From the NCBI RefSeq assembly GCF_000698125.1, contig NZ_BAXA01000002.1:62001-126000 (forward strand): DNA of 64,000 bases, written 5' to 3'. The stretch comes from Geomicrobium sp. JCM 19038 (GTDB taxonomy: Bacteria > Bacillota > Bacilli > Bacillales > Marinococcaceae). The notes beneath the pieces are model-generated. The model was given only the letters and a program-made list of their open reading frames with translations. It ran no database searches and was not told the DNA's origin. Made by a program: the position numbers and the translations under genes. Within the stretch, counting starts at the first letter, position 1. Each line of letters opens with the position of its first letter. Positions 1 to 9,148 of the stretch are shown here, one piece after another.

Positions 1-2
1 TC

Positions 3-1136
3 GGAAAATTAGCCACTTCATTTAATACACTAACACTCAGTTTAAAAGAGGCCAACGCAACGACTGAAGGCGAACGAAGGAAGCTTAGTTCGGTGTTGTC
101 ACATATGACAGATGGCGTTATTGCGACGGATGAACTTGGAAGGATTATCTTGCTTAATCGACAAGCAGAGATTTTATTAAGCATGTCGAGTGAGGAAGCA
201 ATGGGTCAATCACTTCCAGAGATCTTGAAGTTATCTGAGCATTTAACACCAAGTAAACTCTATGACTACTCGGAGTCAATGATCTTAGATTTCAGTGATG
301 GGGATGGAAGTTACTTGCTTGAAGCGAACTTTTCGGTCATTCGTCATGAGGATGGACCGATTACTGGGTTGATTACCGTTCTTCACGATGTAACAGAACA
401 AGAGAAAATTGCACAAGAACGACGTGAATTCGTTGCAAACGTATCTCATGAACTGCGTACACCACTAACCACATTAAAGAGCTACATGGAGGCACTCGAA
501 GACGGTGCGCTACATGATCAAGAGTTGGCTCCTCGGTTTTTAGGTGTCGCTCAAACGGAAACTGAGCGAATGATTCGTCTCGTTAATGACCTTCTACAGC
601 TTTCTAAGATGGATCGTGACGATGTGAGATTAAACAAACACCATTACAACTTAATTGCTTGGTTGCATGAAGTTCTCGATCGCTTTGAAATGATGGTAAA
701 AGACAAGAATATTGAGTTCGTACGTAAGTTGCCAACATACCCAGTGCGAATTGAAATCGATCGCGACAAAATGACACAAGTGATCGACAATATTATTTCT
801 AATGCTATTAAATACTCACCAGACGGTGGAACCATTACTGTTGGGACCGATTTACATGAAGACGGTGCCACGATCTTCGTAAAAGATGAAGGAATGGGAA
901 TTCCTCGAGAAAATCAACATAAGATTTTCCAACGTTTTTATCGAGTCGATAAAGCTCGTGCAAGAAACCTTGGTGGAACAGGACTGGGCTTAGCAATTGC
1001 AAAGGAAATGGTAGAAGCTCATGGAGGTACAATCGGCGTATCGAGCGAATTGCGCCAAGGTACAATGATTACCATCAACTTCCTTATACGAGTATCTATG
1101 AGGAAAGTAGGTGGGAAGAGTGACAGAGCGAATTAA
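3..1136 (+). CDS. walK: Sensor histidine kinase WalK (5' end outside window)
   Basis: Membrane kinase of the WalKR two-component system, which controls cell-wall turnover. The window opens inside the linker after the HAMP region. What remains is a PAS domain (around the MTDGVIATDELGRI segment), the H-box with phospho-acceptor histidine in VSHELRTP, and an ATPase domain with an N-box (DNIISNAIKYSP) and G-boxes (DEGMGIP, GTGLGLAI). The raw frame runs to 1136 and ends in a tail unlike the family. Adding one C at the CC at 1082-1083 restores an acidic tail stopping at TGA 1121-1123, which overlaps the GTG start of yycH in the usual GTGA arrangement. I therefore think the last residues are misread. 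The walR gene would lie upstream, outside the window. Confidence 0.95.
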   Translation, partial: GKLATSFNTLTLSLKEANATTEGERRKLSSVLSHMTDGVIATDELGRIILLNRQAEILLSMSSEEAMGQSLPEILKLSEHLTPSKLYDYSESMILDFSDGDGSYLLEANFSVIRHEDGPITGLITVLHDVTEQEKIAQERREFVANVSHELRTPLTTLKSYMEALEDGALHDQELAPRFLGVAQTETERMIRLVNDLLQLSKMDRDDVRLNKHHYNLIAWLHEVLDRFEMMVKDKNIEFVRKLPTYPVRIEIDRDKMTQVIDNIISNAIKYSPDGGTITVGTDLHEDGATIFVKDEGMGIPRENQHKIFQRFYRVDKARARNLGGTGLGLAIAKEMVEAHGGTIGVSSELRQGTMITINFLIRVSMRKVGGKSDRAN

Positions 1137-2454
1137 ATCGTTGGTTCTAATCGTGTTGATTGCCACGAGCCTTATACTTACGTGGCAATTGTGGACATAC
1201 CAACCGAATTTAGAAGAGTTGGATGAAGCAAGTAGCACGACGGAAAGTATCGGTGACACCATTCAACTTGAAGACGTTGTACGCCCTTCCAACCTCATGT
1301 ATAGCGTTGGTGATGAGAAGCGTATGTCGTACGGAAATGCAGATGATTTAACGGAAGAAGTCGTTGATGATCTGTACAACTTAGATTTATGGAATTTCGT
1401 GCTTGTTGATGAAGTGTATGATCAAGAAGATGTCTATCCTGGTCAAGATTACATTGAATTGATTTACCCCGCAGGTATTCCAGCAGAGTTGTTGCAGTCG
1501 TTTGTTGGCCGAGAAGAAGAGCTAGACCTTGTTGATCTTTCAACAGAATTTGATCGAATTCTTCTTTTTGCTAGTGGAGATGAAGTTGTTGCCAGATTCG
1601 TATCGTTTCAACCTCAATTGTACTTGGAAGCTTATGTTGATTTGAATATGAATGTGTTTATTAATGATTATTTACTAAGCAATCATCATGAGGATACATT
1701 TTCGGTATATAGCGAAATGGTCGCTCCACACGGCAGTCGATTAGAAAAGCCGATTTATTTGCCATTAGAGCAAGTTGACTTTATGCGTCGTAGCTATGAA
1801 ATTGATGGTAGTAATTATATTGCTCCAAGTGCGTTTGAAGAATTGCTTTTTGAAGATGAGACGATTCAGGTCGATCGTGAGAATTACATTGCCAGCTCTG
1901 AACAGATGAGTGTAACAAATAATTTATTTATGGAGTATATTAATGCCACTTCTCCAGCTTCCGTGCGGGAGAACCCTGAACACGTGACGTTACAGGCTTT
2001 TAATTACGTCAATTCCCACGGTGGTTTTACAGATAATTACCAACTATATCGTTTCACGACGAATAACCCTACTTTAGATGAAGCGGTTCGTTTCCATCTT
2101 GTTGAGAACGGTGTTCCTGTACTCGGTTCGGGCAACCATGGAGTGATTGAAGTGACGAGAAGTCACCAACAAGTGATCTCGAACTATACGAGACCGCTTT
2201 ATACGCTTGGAACTGATGTGGAATTTAGTGCTTCTGAAACACTTCCGGAAGGTGAAGTCGTATGGGATGCAGTTACAGAGGACTACGATGTCGATGAGGT
2301 TGTTGATGTTCGTATAGGGTACGACATGAGCCACGAGCAAGAAGTTACAGAGCTCATTACATTTACACCCGCATGGTACGTGCAGACAACGACTGGTGCA
2401 TGGCATCGTGTAGAGCTCTTTCAGTCAGAGGGGGATTACAATGGATTGGAGTAG
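1120..2454 (+). CDS. yycH: WalK regulatory protein YycH
   Basis: Single-pass membrane protein with a large extracytoplasmic part. In B. subtilis YycH and YycI contact WalK through their membrane segments and modulate its activity. An N-terminal transmembrane helix (SLVLIVLIATSLILTW) is followed by about 410 acidic, exported residues. Length and position after walK match the family. GTG at 1120 is preferred over GTG 1111 because AGGTGGG lies just upstream and the start then overlaps the corrected walK stop by four bases. The end overlaps yycI by 14 bases, so the operon is translationally coupled. Confidence 0.93.
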   Translation: MTERIKSLVLIVLIATSLILTWQLWTYQPNLEELDEASSTTESIGDTIQLEDVVRPSNLMYSVGDEKRMSYGNADDLTEEVVDDLYNLDLWNFVLVDEVYDQEDVYPGQDYIELIYPAGIPAELLQSFVGREEELDLVDLSTEFDRILLFASGDEVVARFVSFQPQLYLEAYVDLNMNVFINDYLLSNHHEDTFSVYSEMVAPHGSRLEKPIYLPLEQVDFMRRSYEIDGSNYIAPSAFEELLFEDETIQVDRENYIASSEQMSVTNNLFMEYINATSPASVRENPEHVTLQAFNYVNSHGGFTDNYQLYRFTTNNPTLDEAVRFHLVENGVPVLGSGNHGVIEVTRSHQQVISNYTRPLYTLGTDVEFSASETLPEGEVVWDAVTEDYDVDEVVDVRIGYDMSHEQEVTELITFTPAWYVQTTTGAWHRVELFQSEGDYNGLE

Positions 2455-3301
2455 AACGAAGACAATCTTTATCGTTACCTTCTTTCTGTTAAACGCGTTT
2501 TTAACGTACCAGCTAATTGCTAAACAATCCTTTGAAAGCTATGCAAGCGAACAAGGTAGTCTTGAGCAAAGCTTTGAGGACATTGTTGAAGCTGAGAACA
2601 TTATCGTTGATACGCAACTACCAGAATATCGTGATCTTCCTCGTCTGAACATAGAAACCGAAGTGATTCCTTTTGAAGAAGTAAGTAGTTTCTACAACAG
2701 TAACGATTATTTTCAATCTGTGGATCAAGTCGCTGAAGATCAACAAGAGTTAATTTTATTGTTAAGTTCTCCTTACAATTTAGACGCTGGAAGCCCTTTG
2801 TCTAGCATCCGTGAATTTATTGACCAGAACATCTATGAAGGAACCGAATATGTTTTTGGTGGAGAAGTTGTGAGTAGTGATAGTGATCAAATGGAGTTTC
2901 ACTACTTCAAGAATTATGAAGGACTTACGTTGTATGGAAGTGGTGGCGATGCTCACCTCGTTGTGACGGTAAATGACGGGGAAATTACGATTATTGAGCA
3001 ACAATTTATTGAAATCAAGCCACATGAGGAAGACATTGAAGTTATGTCACCAGAAGACGCGATTCTTGCTTTGCGAGAAGCACAAGTCATTACAAGGAAC
3101 GCAACCATTCATCGTATTGAACTCGCGTATCACAGTCATATTACTGACGGTGAGTACGCAAGGTACATTCCGGCCTATCGCATTCATGCAAGTAACCAAT
3201 CGTTTAGCGATGAAGAAGAAATGCCTCCATATTGGGAAACGCCGGCTTATATTGTTAATGCGGATCGTGGGAACGTTTACGCACTTAGCAATGAATCTTA
3301 A
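2441..3301 (+). CDS. yycI: WalK regulatory protein YycI
   Basis: Partner of YycH in controlling WalK at the membrane. It has one N-terminal transmembrane helix (TIFIVTFFLLNAFLTYQLI), then an extracytoplasmic, strongly acidic domain with a YycH/YycI-type fold by family membership. The length of 286 residues is normal. The start at ATG 2441 has GAGGGGG about eight bases upstream, inside the 3' end of yycH. The stop lies 15 bases before walJ. Confidence 0.93.
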   Translation: MDWSRTKTIFIVTFFLLNAFLTYQLIAKQSFESYASEQGSLEQSFEDIVEAENIIVDTQLPEYRDLPRLNIETEVIPFEEVSSFYNSNDYFQSVDQVAEDQQELILLLSSPYNLDAGSPLSSIREFIDQNIYEGTEYVFGGEVVSSDSDQMEFHYFKNYEGLTLYGSGGDAHLVVTVNDGEITIIEQQFIEIKPHEEDIEVMSPEDAILALREAQVITRNATIHRIELAYHSHITDGEYARYIPAYRIHASNQSFSDEEEMPPYWETPAYIVNADRGNVYALSNES

Positions 3302-3316
3302 AAAGGATGATTGAAC

Positions 3317-4108
3317 ATGAGATTTAGTGTTCTGGCCAGTGGTAGCACTGGGAATGCAATGTACGTTGAATCAGAACGAACCAAGTTGCTAATCGATGCA
3401 GGATTAAGCGGAAAAAAGATGGAAGAGTTGTTCCAAACGATCGGACGATCATTATCAGAGGTCGATGCCATCCTCGTCAGTCACGAACATAGTGATCATA
3501 TTAAAGGGGTTGGCATTGTTGCTCGTAAATACAATATACCAATCTATGCAAATGAGAAGACATGGAAAGCGATGGAGACGTCAATTGGACCGGTTCAAAC
3601 CGATCAGCGTTTTCACCTTGAAACGGGTTCGAATGTGTCGTTTCAAGATTTAACAGTTGAAACTTTTGGAGTTTCTCATGATGCAGCTGATCCGATGTTT
3701 TTTGTTTTTCACGAGAATAATCGCAAGCTAGCGTTAGCAACCGATATGGGCTATGTAAGTGATCGAATTAAAGGAACACTAAAAGAAGCGAATGCGCTCG
3801 TATTTGAATCGAATCACGACATTAACATGTTACGTATGGGTCGGTATCCTTGGAACGTTAAGCGGCGGATTTTAGGGGATATGGGACACGTATCAAACGA
3901 GGATGCTGCACTTGCACTAGCGGACATCATTACAGATAAAACAAGGCATATTTATCTTGCTCATTTGAGCTTAGATAATAACATGAAAGAGCTTGCTAAA
4001 ATGACAGCAGAGCAAGTGCTTCTTGAAGAAGGAGTTACGTGTGGAACCGGCGGTGTGCTTCTTCATGATACCGATCCTTATCACCCTACATCACTACAGA
4101 CTGTATAA
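3317..4108 (+). CDS. walJ: Metallo-beta-lactamase-fold protein WalJ (YycJ)
   Basis: Metal-dependent hydrolase of the YycJ family, linked in Firmicutes to wall metabolism and to coordination of division with replication. Its natural substrate is not known to me; nuclease activity has been proposed for the family. The sequence shows the N-terminal [12 protein letters not shown], the metal motif SHEHSDH, a further histidine in GVSHDA, and AHLSLDNN near the C-terminus. ATG 3317 gives 263 residues and has AAAGGATGA about nine bases upstream; an in-frame TTG at 3311 is the alternative. It is the last gene of the walRK operon here. About 220 bases without a clear gene separate it from htrA. Confidence 0.93.
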   Translation: MRFSVLASGSTGNAMYVESERTKLLIDAGLSGKKMEELFQTIGRSLSEVDAILVSHEHSDHIKGVGIVARKYNIPIYANEKTWKAMETSIGPVQTDQRFHLETGSNVSFQDLTVETFGVSHDAADPMFFVFHENNRKLALATDMGYVSDRIKGTLKEANALVFESNHDINMLRMGRYPWNVKRRILGDMGHVSNEDAALALADIITDKTRHIYLAHLSLDNNMKELAKMTAEQVLLEEGVTCGTGGVLLHDTDPYHPTSLQTV

Positions 4109-4330
4109 ATGGCTCAATAATGGTTGAAAGATGGGAAATGTGGGTAGTTTAACATTGTAGCAACGACGTTGGACTAAAAAACTGGACGAAAAGAGATTTT
4201 ATTCGTAAACTAATGGTAAATCTATGCAACGACATGTCGCTTTCTCCTAACTATGTTGTGGACAATCCTGGGGGGCAGGTACTCACAACATTCTGTTCAT
4301 CGTCAACACAGAAAGAAAGGTGGAGCAACA

Positions 4331-5550
4331 ATGGGTTTCTACGACGATCATTACTCTTCAAGAGGCCGTAAAAGCAAATCAAGAAAACCAATATTTCTTG
4401 GAGTCATTATTGGGGCTGTACTCGTACTTGGTATAATAAGTGTCGGTCAGATGATGAATCTGGATGGATCGGCTGCGCAAGAGGAAGCCGAAACGAATCA
4501 ACAAGAAGATGAGCAATTTTTTGCATCGGAATCAGAGACCATCGATTTAGATGTTACGACAGACGTAACGCATGTCGTCGATGCAGTTAGTGATGCTGTT
4601 GTTGGCGTGTTTAATTTACAAAATACTAGTTTTTGGGGCGGTGCAGCTGGTCAACAAGAAGAAGGCGTTGAAGCGGGCACTGGCTCAGGAGTGATTTATA
4701 AGGTTGAAGGAGACCGTGCATTTGTTGTCACGAACGAGCACGTTATCCAAGGTTCAGACGAACTCGAAGTAAGTTTAAGTGAGGGACAAAGAGTGCCTGC
4801 AGAACTTGTTGGCTCAGATATTTGGACGGACTTGGCAGTTTTGACAATTGATGCTGAGAACGTCGATACGGTTGCTGATTTTGGTAATTCAGACAATCTA
4901 AGAGCTGGGGAACCAGCGATTGCAATTGGAAACCCATTGGGACCTCGCTTTGCACGCACAGTTACATTAGGAATTATTAGTGCGACTGAAAGAAGTGTAC
5001 CGGTTGACCTCACGGGTGATGGGCAAATTGATTGGAATGCAGAAGTGTTGCAAACAGATGCAGCCATTAACCTGGTAATAGCGGTGGGGCTCTCTTAAAT
5101 ATTCAAAGTGAAGTGATTGGGATTAACTCAATGAAGCTTGCTCAAGGTGAAGGAATTGGATTTGCAATTCCGACGACAATCGTTTTACCTGTAATTCAAG
5201 ATATTGAGCAATATGGAGAAGTAAGACGCCCTGAAATGGGAGTGATCATCGGTTCTCTCGAAGAAATTCCAAGTTATCACTGGCAAGAAACGCTGAACTT
5301 ACCACCAGAGATTGTAACAGGTGTGTTTATCCATGAAATCGTACCGAATTCACCTGCAGCAGATGCTGGGTTGGAACAATATGATGTTATTACAGCACTA
5401 GATGGAGAAGATGTTGAAGCGGCTCATGATCTGAGACGTCACCTGTATACCGACGTGGACATTGGTGATGAAATGGAAGTGACGTTCTATCGAAATGGTG
5501 AACAGATGCAAACGACAGTCACGCTCGATGAACAACAGGAAACGATGTAA
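4331..5550 (+). pseudogene. htrA: HtrA/DegP-family serine protease, frameshifted (probable sequence error)
   Basis: Membrane-anchored surface protease and chaperone acting on misfolded exported proteins. In B. subtilis the homologue in this place is YycK/HtrC. After a cytoplasmic start come a transmembrane helix (IFLGVIIGAVLVLGIISVG), a trypsin-like domain with His in TNEHVI and Asp in WTDLAVL, then a C-terminal PDZ domain (from about EMGVIIGSLEEIP). The frame breaks at the catalytic serine: one C is missing in the CC at 5072-5073, and restoring it gives INPGNSGGALLN. The two open segments end at 5098 and begin at 5113. ATG 4331 is chosen because AAAGGTGG lies upstream; the longer open frame from 4253 has no ribosome site. 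Confidence 0.9.
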
Positions 5551-5561
5551 CGTCTGATTTG

Positions 5562-5595
5562 AGAGGGAAATCATAACCGATTTCCCTCTTTCTCG
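5562..5595 (+). terminator. Terminator after htrA
   Basis: An inverted repeat with an 11-base stem (AGAGGGAAATC / GATTTCCCTCT) is followed by TTCTCGTTT, starting 12 bases after the htrA stop. Confidence 0.75.
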
Positions 5596-5597
5596 TT

Positions 5598-5702
5598 TGT
5601 GAATAAAGAGTTATAAACAGTGGATAACGAGTGGAACTAGGCATTTACTCAAAATGAAGCTGTGAATATGTGGATAACTTCTGTGGATAAAGGGGTGGAT
5701 AA
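5598..5702 (-). promoter_or_regulatory. Cluster of DnaA boxes upstream of rlmH
   Basis: Five copies of TGTGGATAA, the complement of the DnaA box TTATCCACA, lie in one direction within 105 bases. Two are exact (5669-5677 and 5682-5690). Three have one mismatch (5598-5606, 5619-5627 and 5694-5702). The last runs up to the base before the rlmH start codon. Chance occurrence of such spacing is very unlikely. DnaA-box clusters outside oriC regulate initiation or local genes in Bacillus, so a DnaA-binding role is inferred. Confidence 0.7.
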
Positions 5703-5703
5703 C

Positions 5704-6183
5704 ATGAAAGTTAGCATCATTGCAGTCGGGAAAATTAAAGAAAAGTACATTCAATCGGGTATTGATGAGTTTTCGAAGCGTCTTCGTACCGACGTGAAAT
5801 TTGAAGTGATTGAGGTACCAGATGAAAAAGCACCGGAGCGGTTGAGCGAAAAAGAGATGGAACAAATCAAACAAAAAGAGGGAGAACGAATTGATAAGAA
5901 AATTAAAGCAGGCGACTATGTAATCGTACTTGAGCGCCAAGGCAAGATGTTAAGTTCTGAACAGCTTGCAGAACGGTTTGAAACATTACCTACATATGGA
6001 ACGAGTGCAATTACGTTTATTATAGGTGGTTCACTCGGTATGAGTCAGGAACTATTGCAACGTGCAGATTTAAAATGGTCGTTTTCAGCGTTAACATTTC
6101 CCCATCAACTTATGAGGCTCATGTTAACCGAGCAAATTTATCGAGCTATGCAAATTAATAAAGGTTCTCCGTATCATAAGTAA
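5704..6183 (+). CDS. rlmH: 23S rRNA pseudouridine-1915 N3-methyltransferase RlmH
   Basis: SPOUT-fold enzyme that methylates pseudouridine 1915 of 23S rRNA in the assembled ribosome, using S-adenosylmethionine. The 159-residue length equals the usual size. The knot region shows IIGGSLGMS, and the conserved C-terminal tail LTFPHQLMRLMLTEQIYRAMQI ends in SPYHK. ATG 5704 follows AAAGGGGTGG; the frame is open upstream to 5662, but those bases are the DnaA-box cluster. B. subtilis calls this gene yydA and it is also near the origin there. Confidence 0.97.
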   Translation: MKVSIIAVGKIKEKYIQSGIDEFSKRLRTDVKFEVIEVPDEKAPERLSEKEMEQIKQKEGERIDKKIKAGDYVIVLERQGKMLSSEQLAERFETLPTYGTSAITFIIGGSLGMSQELLQRADLKWSFSALTFPHQLMRLMLTEQIYRAMQINKGSPYHK

Positions 6184-6197
6184 GGAGTGAAAGTCAG

Positions 6198-7004
6198 ATG
6201 TTAAAGACGATGTATAAGAGGAGAATTTATCTCTCTTATATCTTTACTTTTGCTCTTTTAACGAGCATTACCACTTTTCTCATCGTTGATTGGCCAATAA
6301 CGACAGAAGAATGGTTTGAGTATCTTTTATTTTATTTTATTACTTTGGCAATCGCCATTATGATTCCTATATCTCATGTAAAGTACAATAAAGTAAAAAA
6401 TCTAGAAGTTCCGAAAGCGGATAAACACCTTATTCATTTGGATCACCTTGTCATTCAATCAAATGTGTCGTACATAAAGGAATTATTGTTGTTTACGAAG
6501 AAAGGTCAATATGTAGGCAAGGCGAAAGTAAGTAAGATTTCTTGGTTTATGTGGCCGTTTACGGTTTTGTTTAAAAACGACTTACTTACATTTATCCCTT
6601 GGACGTATACAATTTATGATCATCTGGATCAAAAATGTATGGCAATTAAACGGACAGGTTGGGGGATTAAGTCGACGCTAACGATTAAAGATGAGAAAGG
6701 CAGCCATATCGGTACATACGTGCAAGACGATTTACGGATGTTTAACATTCGCGGTAATTTATTAGATGAAGACGGGCAATTAGTATTGCCAATTAAGGCA
6801 GACTTGACGGGGAGCTTCCGTTTTGAGAATCAATTCGGTGATGTTGTGGCTGAGTATTATCAAGGTCGATTTCCACATGAATATACTACGTTGTTTCGTG
6901 ACATGGAGAATCATATCGTTTATTTTCGTCGTGATCTGTCAAAGAGAGAACAGAAACGCCTCTATGGTGTGTTAATCTTTTTGTTTTTGCAACTAAAAAC
7001 ATAG
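6198..7004 (+). CDS. Unrecognised protein with two N-terminal membrane helices
   Basis: I do not recognise this 268-residue protein. It begins with two hydrophobic helices (about residues 10-28 and 41-59), then a soluble, beta-rich looking part of about 200 basic-aromatic residues with repeated 'G-x-x-x' turns. A third weak hydrophobic stretch lies at the C-terminus (YGVLIFLFLQL). The start ATG 6198 has AAGGAGTGA upstream, 14 bases after the rlmH stop, so it is probably co-transcribed with rlmH. The C-terminal domain resembles in general shape the beta-sheet scramblase-like/LURP-one proteins, but I see no diagnostic motif. Confidence 0.8.
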   Translation: MLKTMYKRRIYLSYIFTFALLTSITTFLIVDWPITTEEWFEYLLFYFITLAIAIMIPISHVKYNKVKNLEVPKADKHLIHLDHLVIQSNVSYIKELLLFTKKGQYVGKAKVSKISWFMWPFTVLFKNDLLTFIPWTYTIYDHLDQKCMAIKRTGWGIKSTLTIKDEKGSHIGTYVQDDLRMFNIRGNLLDEDGQLVLPIKADLTGSFRFENQFGDVVAEYYQGRFPHEYTTLFRDMENHIVYFRRDLSKREQKRLYGVLIFLFLQLKT

Positions 7005-7006
7005 GT

Positions 7007-7022
7007 CGTTTCACGTGAAACA
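7007..7022. promoter_or_regulatory. parS-like Spo0J (ParB) binding site
   Basis: CGTTTCACGTGAAACA matches the 16-base Bacillus parS consensus TGTTNCACGTGAAACA at 15 positions, and its 14-base core is a perfect palindrome. parS sites cluster round the origin and load ParB/Spo0J and condensin for chromosome segregation. It lies just before ung, about 1.3 kb from the DnaA-box cluster. No other good match was found in the window. Confidence 0.8.
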
Positions 7023-7036
7023 AGGGAGAGAACATC

Positions 7037-7711
7037 ATGAAAAACGTAACAATTGGTAATGATTGGGATTATTTACTAGAAGATGAATTTCAAAAGTCTT
7101 ACTTTACTTCGTTGCAAGCCTTTTTAGAAACAGCGTATAGTCAAAAAGCGATTTTTCCGCCGAGAGAAGATATTTTCCGTGCGTTAGAATTGACCTCTTA
7201 TCAGCAAGCGAATGTTGTATTGCTCGGGCAAGACCCGTATCATGGGTTCGGACAAGCACAAGGTTTAAGTTTTTCCGTGTCAAAAAGTGTGGCGATTCCA
7301 CCATCGCTACGGAATATGTATAAAGAACTTAAAGAAGATCTTCAATGTAACATTCCATCCCATGGAGATTTAACTGCTTGGGCAAGTCAAGGTGTACTTC
7401 TATTAAATACGGTATTAACGGTTGAAGAAGGGGAAGCAAACTCCCACCGTCAGAAAGGTTGGGAACAGTTTACAGATTCAATCATTTCGTTACTCAATCA
7501 GAAAGAAGAGCCGATCGTGTTCCTTTTGTGGGGGAAAGACGCGCAAAAAAAAGCCACGATGATTGACGATCGACACTGTAAGGTAATGAGTACACATCCA
7601 AGTCCTCTCGCGGCTTATCGTGGTTTCTTTGGGAGTCGTCCTTTTTCTAAAACGAATACTTTCCTAATAGAGCAAGGAAGATCACCGGTTCGGTGGTGTT
7701 TGGATGAGTGA
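7037..7711 (+). CDS. ung: Uracil-DNA glycosylase
   Basis: Family 1 uracil-DNA glycosylase, which removes uracil from DNA at the start of base-excision repair. The water-activating aspartate lies in GQDPYHG, and the second signature is HPSPLAAYRGFFG with the catalytic histidine. The 224-residue length matches the family. The start ATG 7037 follows AAGGGAGAG. It sits directly behind the parS-like site and starts a rightward gene row. Confidence 0.97.
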   Translation: MKNVTIGNDWDYLLEDEFQKSYFTSLQAFLETAYSQKAIFPPREDIFRALELTSYQQANVVLLGQDPYHGFGQAQGLSFSVSKSVAIPPSLRNMYKELKEDLQCNIPSHGDLTAWASQGVLLLNTVLTVEEGEANSHRQKGWEQFTDSIISLLNQKEEPIVFLLWGKDAQKKATMIDDRHCKVMSTHPSPLAAYRGFFGSRPFSKTNTFLIEQGRSPVRWCLDE

Positions 7712-7729
7712 TAAAGGTGTGAGCATCGT

Positions 7730-8755
7730 ATGTGGCTAAATAAAATTGCATTTCTAATGATTGCGTTTGTTGTTGGTGCAACATTCCAAGCCATTGGAAT
7801 ACCAGCAGGATGGTTACTCGGTGCAATCTTCACTGGAATTGTTTATGGATTGTTTGTTACGAGTTACTCATTTAATGGTTGGCCATTCCAAGTCGCATTG
7901 ATCCTTGTCGGTGCAAATATTGGTGTGATGATGGAACCACAATTATTTCTTCATCTGCATCAATACATTCTCCCATTAATTGTGACGCTCTGCATTACAC
8001 TCTTAGGTGGATTGTTATTTGGCATTCTGCTAGATCGTTGGACGAGCCTAGACCGTAAGACCGCCTTTTTCTGTACTGTGCCTGGTGGTGCTTCAGAAGT
8101 GATCGCATTATCGAGTCATTATGGGGCGGATGAGCGGATTGTCGCTTCTTTTCATACAGCGAGGATTACGATGTTCGTGTTACTCATTCCTTTTGGAGTT
8201 GGAATGGTTTATGGGCAAGGGTCTTCAGAAACATTTACAACTTCAGCAAGTGGTTTAGAAGTCCAGCATGTGCTTTATTTTAGTGTTATTCTAATTCTTA
8301 CGATGTTGTTAACGAAATGGCTTAACTTTGCCGGTGCCACCCTGATTTATGCAATTATGATTGGGTTTGTAGCGAGTGAGTTTGTCTTTACATTCGGAGC
8401 ATTACCTTCATATATTCCTGGCATTGGACAAGTGTTGATTGGTGCTATGGTTGGGATTCGTTTTGAACGTTCCACGTTAGAGCGATTGCGTGAAATTGGC
8501 ATAGCGAGTGCTAAAATTCTCGGATTATATATGGTCATGGCGATTTGTATTGCTTTCATTTTCTATCTATTCACACCAATGAGTTATTTGATGAGTTTAC
8601 TTAGTACCGTACCAGCAGGCGCACCAGAGATGTCTTCAACGGCATTATCTTTAAAGATGGACCCATCATTAGTCGCCAGTCTTCACATTATTCGTATGGT
8701 CGTTGTGTTACTCGTTTTGCCACACTTTCTTAAATGGATGTTAAAGAAATCGTAA
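7730..8755 (+). CDS. AbrB-family polytopic membrane protein
   Basis: Integral membrane protein of the AbrB/AmoA-like family (two repeated AbrB-duplication domains), unrelated to the AbrB transition-state regulator. About ten hydrophobic helices are visible. The duplication shows in matching motifs: AGWLLGAI and VPGGASEV in the first half, and GIGQVLIGAMVGI and VPAGAPEM in the second. No substrate is established; transport is inferred from topology. ATG 7730 follows AAAGGTG, 18 bases after ung. Confidence 0.85.
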   Translation: MWLNKIAFLMIAFVVGATFQAIGIPAGWLLGAIFTGIVYGLFVTSYSFNGWPFQVALILVGANIGVMMEPQLFLHLHQYILPLIVTLCITLLGGLLFGILLDRWTSLDRKTAFFCTVPGGASEVIALSSHYGADERIVASFHTARITMFVLLIPFGVGMVYGQGSSETFTTSASGLEVQHVLYFSVILILTMLLTKWLNFAGATLIYAIMIGFVASEFVFTFGALPSYIPGIGQVLIGAMVGIRFERSTLERLREIGIASAKILGLYMVMAICIAFIFYLFTPMSYLMSLLSTVPAGAPEMSSTALSLKMDPSLVASLHIIRMVVVLLVLPHFLKWMLKKS

Positions 8756-8820
8756 CATAAAGATTGGTTTATGAGCATGAACGTCGGGGAAAATAAACAC
8801 TACTTGGAGGTGTTTGTTAA

Positions 8821-9012
8821 ATGATTATCATTGATGACTTACAAATTATGGCTCAGCGTTATGATAATGAAGAAGATGCGAAGAATGCCTTAAAAAAAGA
8901 CGAAGTAGTTGTTAAAGATACGGAGAATAATTACTGGATCATTGATAGTGAAAACTATGAGAAGATTGAAGCTTATGGATACACAAAAATAGAAGAAGGT
9001 ACGAGTAATTAA
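8821..9012 (+). CDS. Small acidic protein of unknown function
   Basis: A 63-residue, charged, soluble protein with no recognised domain. It has a strong ribosome site (TTGGAGGTG) eight to ten bases before ATG 8821 and is followed at once by a terminator, so it looks like a genuine gene. An alternation of acidic helix and short strands (VVVKDTENNYWIIDSENY) suggests a small alpha/beta fold. Confidence 0.8.
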   Translation: MIIIDDLQIMAQRYDNEEDAKNALKKDEVVVKDTENNYWIIDSENYEKIEAYGYTKIEEGTSN

Positions 9013-9040
9013 AGAGCGAACCATCGGGTTTGCTCTTTTT
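9011..9040 (+). terminator. Terminator after the 63-residue protein gene
   Basis: The stem AAAGAGCGAACC / GGTTTGCTCTTT carries one G-T pair and a four-base loop, and runs into a T stretch. Confidence 0.85.
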
Positions 9041-9148
9041 AGAATCATAAGTGTCGCCTCACTTTCTAACGCAGTCGTAATCTATGGTAAGATGAATAAT
9101 GAGTTAACAAAAGTGGAAAACGAAAGTTAGAAAAGGAAGGGCGATTAC

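Noticed and set aside
4696-5067. Antisense open frame of 123 residues inside htrA
   Set aside because: It is the mirror of a conserved coding region, has no ribosome site and no family features.
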